Source: Candidatus Dadabacteria bacterium UBA1144 (lineage in GTDB: Bacteria; Desulfobacterota_D; UBA1144). From it: DNA of 5,704 nt. Below are positions 4,674 through 5,704 of the stretch, piece by piece. The notes under the pieces were generated by a model, which ran no database searches, was not told the origin of the DNA, and worked only from the letters and a program-made list of their open reading frames with translations. The stretch's first letter is position 1, and each line of letters starts with the position of its first letter. The stretch spans positions 1 to 5,704 of the forward strand of contig CAJIYY010000048.1 of NCBI GenBank assembly GCA_905181755.1, read 5' to 3'. The translations under genes were made by a program, and so were the position numbers.

Positions 4674-5704
4674 ATGGAAGATGATTTAAAAAAAATTATT
4701 GATGATATTGAGAACAACAGAGTCAAGGGATTAGATTATCTTTTTGCTAATGGATCAAAGAATATTGTTCACATCTTAGAGAAATCTATCAAAAAAGAAG
4801 AAATTTCAGAGCGAGAAGCAGAGGAACTTTTTTTAATTGAAGATATTAAAGACCTTTCTCTTTTAGTCGTTTTGGCTGATAAAATCCGTAAGGAAGATGT
4901 CGGAGATGACGTTACTTACGTTGTAAATAGGAATATTAATTTCACTAATATTTGTGATACTTATTGTGGTTTTTGCAATTTCATGGCTGCAGAGGGAGAC
5001 TCAAAAGCTTACTTCCTTACTATGGACGAGATTAAAGATAAAGTCCTAGAAGCAAGGGCAAATGGAGCAACTGAGGTCTGCATGCAAGGTGGTATGCATC
5101 CAGATATAGATGGTAATTTTTATATAGAGATAATTAAGTCTGTTAAGGATGCTGTTCCTGACATGCACACACATTGCTTCTCTCCTTTTGAAGTTCATTA
5201 TGGAGCCGAAACCTTAAATATCCCGATAGGTGATTTTGTTTCTCAGTTAAAAGATGTTGGACATGGGACATTCCCTGGTACAGCTGCAGAGATTTTAAGT
5301 GAAGATGTTAGGCAAATTATTGCTCCTGGAAAGATAACTACAGATCAGTGGGTTCATACTATTAAAGAAATACATAAAGCCGGCATGAATACTACTTCGA
5401 CCATTATGTACGGACATGTTGATAAGCCATTTCATTGGGCAAAGCACTTTAATATTCTAAGAGAGATTCAAAAAGAAACTAAAGGAATTACAGAGTTTGT
5501 TCCTTTGAGATTTATACCGTGGGATACTAGGCTCTACAAGAAAGGGATCTCTAGAGAAGGCCCTACTGATTTAGATCAATTAAAAATGTACGCAATTGCA
5601 AGGTTATTTTTCAGGGGATGGATAGATAATATACAAGTTTCTTGGGTTAAACAGGGACCCGAATTTGCTCAGTACTGTCTTAATGCTGGAGCAAATGATT
5701 TTGG
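4674..5704 (+). CDS. cofH: CofH, Fo synthase subunit 2 (radical SAM), 3' end beyond window
   Basis: CofH uses a SAM-derived radical on tyrosine and joins the product to 5-amino-6-ribitylamino-uracil, giving the intermediate that CofG converts to Fo. There are 343 complete codons to the window edge with no stop; a few tens of residues are probably missing. The frame starts at the ATG 8 bases after the cofG stop and has about 85 helical, acidic N-terminal residues. The iron-sulfur motif is CDTYCGFC (C94, C98, C101) after RNINFTN. Family motifs follow: EVCMQGGMHPD (134-144), HCFSPFEV (167-174), GTFPGTAAEIL (198-208), APGKITTDQW, TSTIMYGHVDKPFHW (241-255), TEFVPLRFIPWDT (273-285) and NIQVSWVKQGP (319-329), ending at NAGANDFG just before the usual GGT(L/M)MEE region. 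MqnC and MqnE are the nearest relatives, but the motifs and the cof operon favour CofH. Residues after Cys98 (GFCNF) and at IPWDT differ from the common (K/R)FCAF and VHMEAP. Confidence 0.95.
   Translation, partial: MEDDLKKIIDDIENNRVKGLDYLFANGSKNIVHILEKSIKKEEISEREAEELFLIEDIKDLSLLVVLADKIRKEDVGDDVTYVVNRNINFTNICDTYCGFCNFMAAEGDSKAYFLTMDEIKDKVLEARANGATEVCMQGGMHPDIDGNFYIEIIKSVKDAVPDMHTHCFSPFEVHYGAETLNIPIGDFVSQLKDVGHGTFPGTAAEILSEDVRQIIAPGKITTDQWVHTIKEIHKAGMNTTSTIMYGHVDKPFHWAKHFNILREIQKETKGITEFVPLRFIPWDTRLYKKGISREGPTDLDQLKMYAIARLFFRGWIDNIQVSWVKQGPEFAQYCLNAGANDF

Noticed and set aside
4674..5704. Alternative identity as a menaquinone futalosine-pathway enzyme (MqnC or MqnE)
   Set aside because: The motifs (QGGMHPD, TSTIMYGHVD, SWVKQGP) are shared within this superfamily, but the immediate cofD-cofE-cofG context and the TEFVPL segment favour CofH.

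Overview
The window is an AT-rich stretch, about one third G+C by eye. It holds two divergent transcription units separated by a compact regulatory region. On the minus strand is the 5' part of a TonB-dependent outer-membrane receptor gene under a cobalamin riboswitch. On the plus strand is a tightly packed coenzyme F420 biosynthesis operon, cofD-cofE-cofG-cofH, whose last gene runs off the right edge. A TonB-dependent receptor with a plug domain implies a Gram-negative, diderm bacterium. F420 synthesis is best known in Actinobacteria and methanogenic archaea, so this is probably one of the less-studied Gram-negative producers, such as a low-GC marine-type proteobacterium. The sequence alone does not settle the taxon.

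Layout. Positions 1-1467 (minus) encode 489 residues of a BtuB-like receptor: signal peptide, plug domain and part of the beta-barrel. Its 3' end lies outside the window. No in-frame ATG, GTG or TTG fits the signal peptide, and the best start is an ATT placed behind a strong Shine-Dalgarno sequence. Positions 1468-1700 (minus) form its leader, with a well-conserved cobalamin riboswitch at about 1551-1700 and an expression platform next to the gene. Positions 1698-1733 carry two good sigma70-type promoters, one per strand, that overlap almost completely. Positions 1756-5704 (plus) are the F420 genes, with overlaps of 4 and 17 bases and a gap of 8 bases between successive genes.

How the genes work together. 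CofG and CofH are the two radical SAM enzymes that make the deazaflavin chromophore Fo from tyrosine and 5-amino-6-ribitylamino-uracil. CofD attaches the phospholactyl-type group to Fo to give F420-0 (or a dehydro or glyceryl form), and CofE adds the glutamate tail. CofC/FbiD, which makes the nucleotide-activated donor for CofD, is not in the window and may lie downstream. CofE lacks the C-terminal reductase domain of actinobacterial FbiB, and CofG and CofH are separate proteins rather than an FbiC fusion. The receptor imports a corrinoid and has no established biochemical link to F420, so the adjacency is notable mainly for the shared promoter region. I see no mobile elements, CRISPR arrays, tRNA or rRNA genes.
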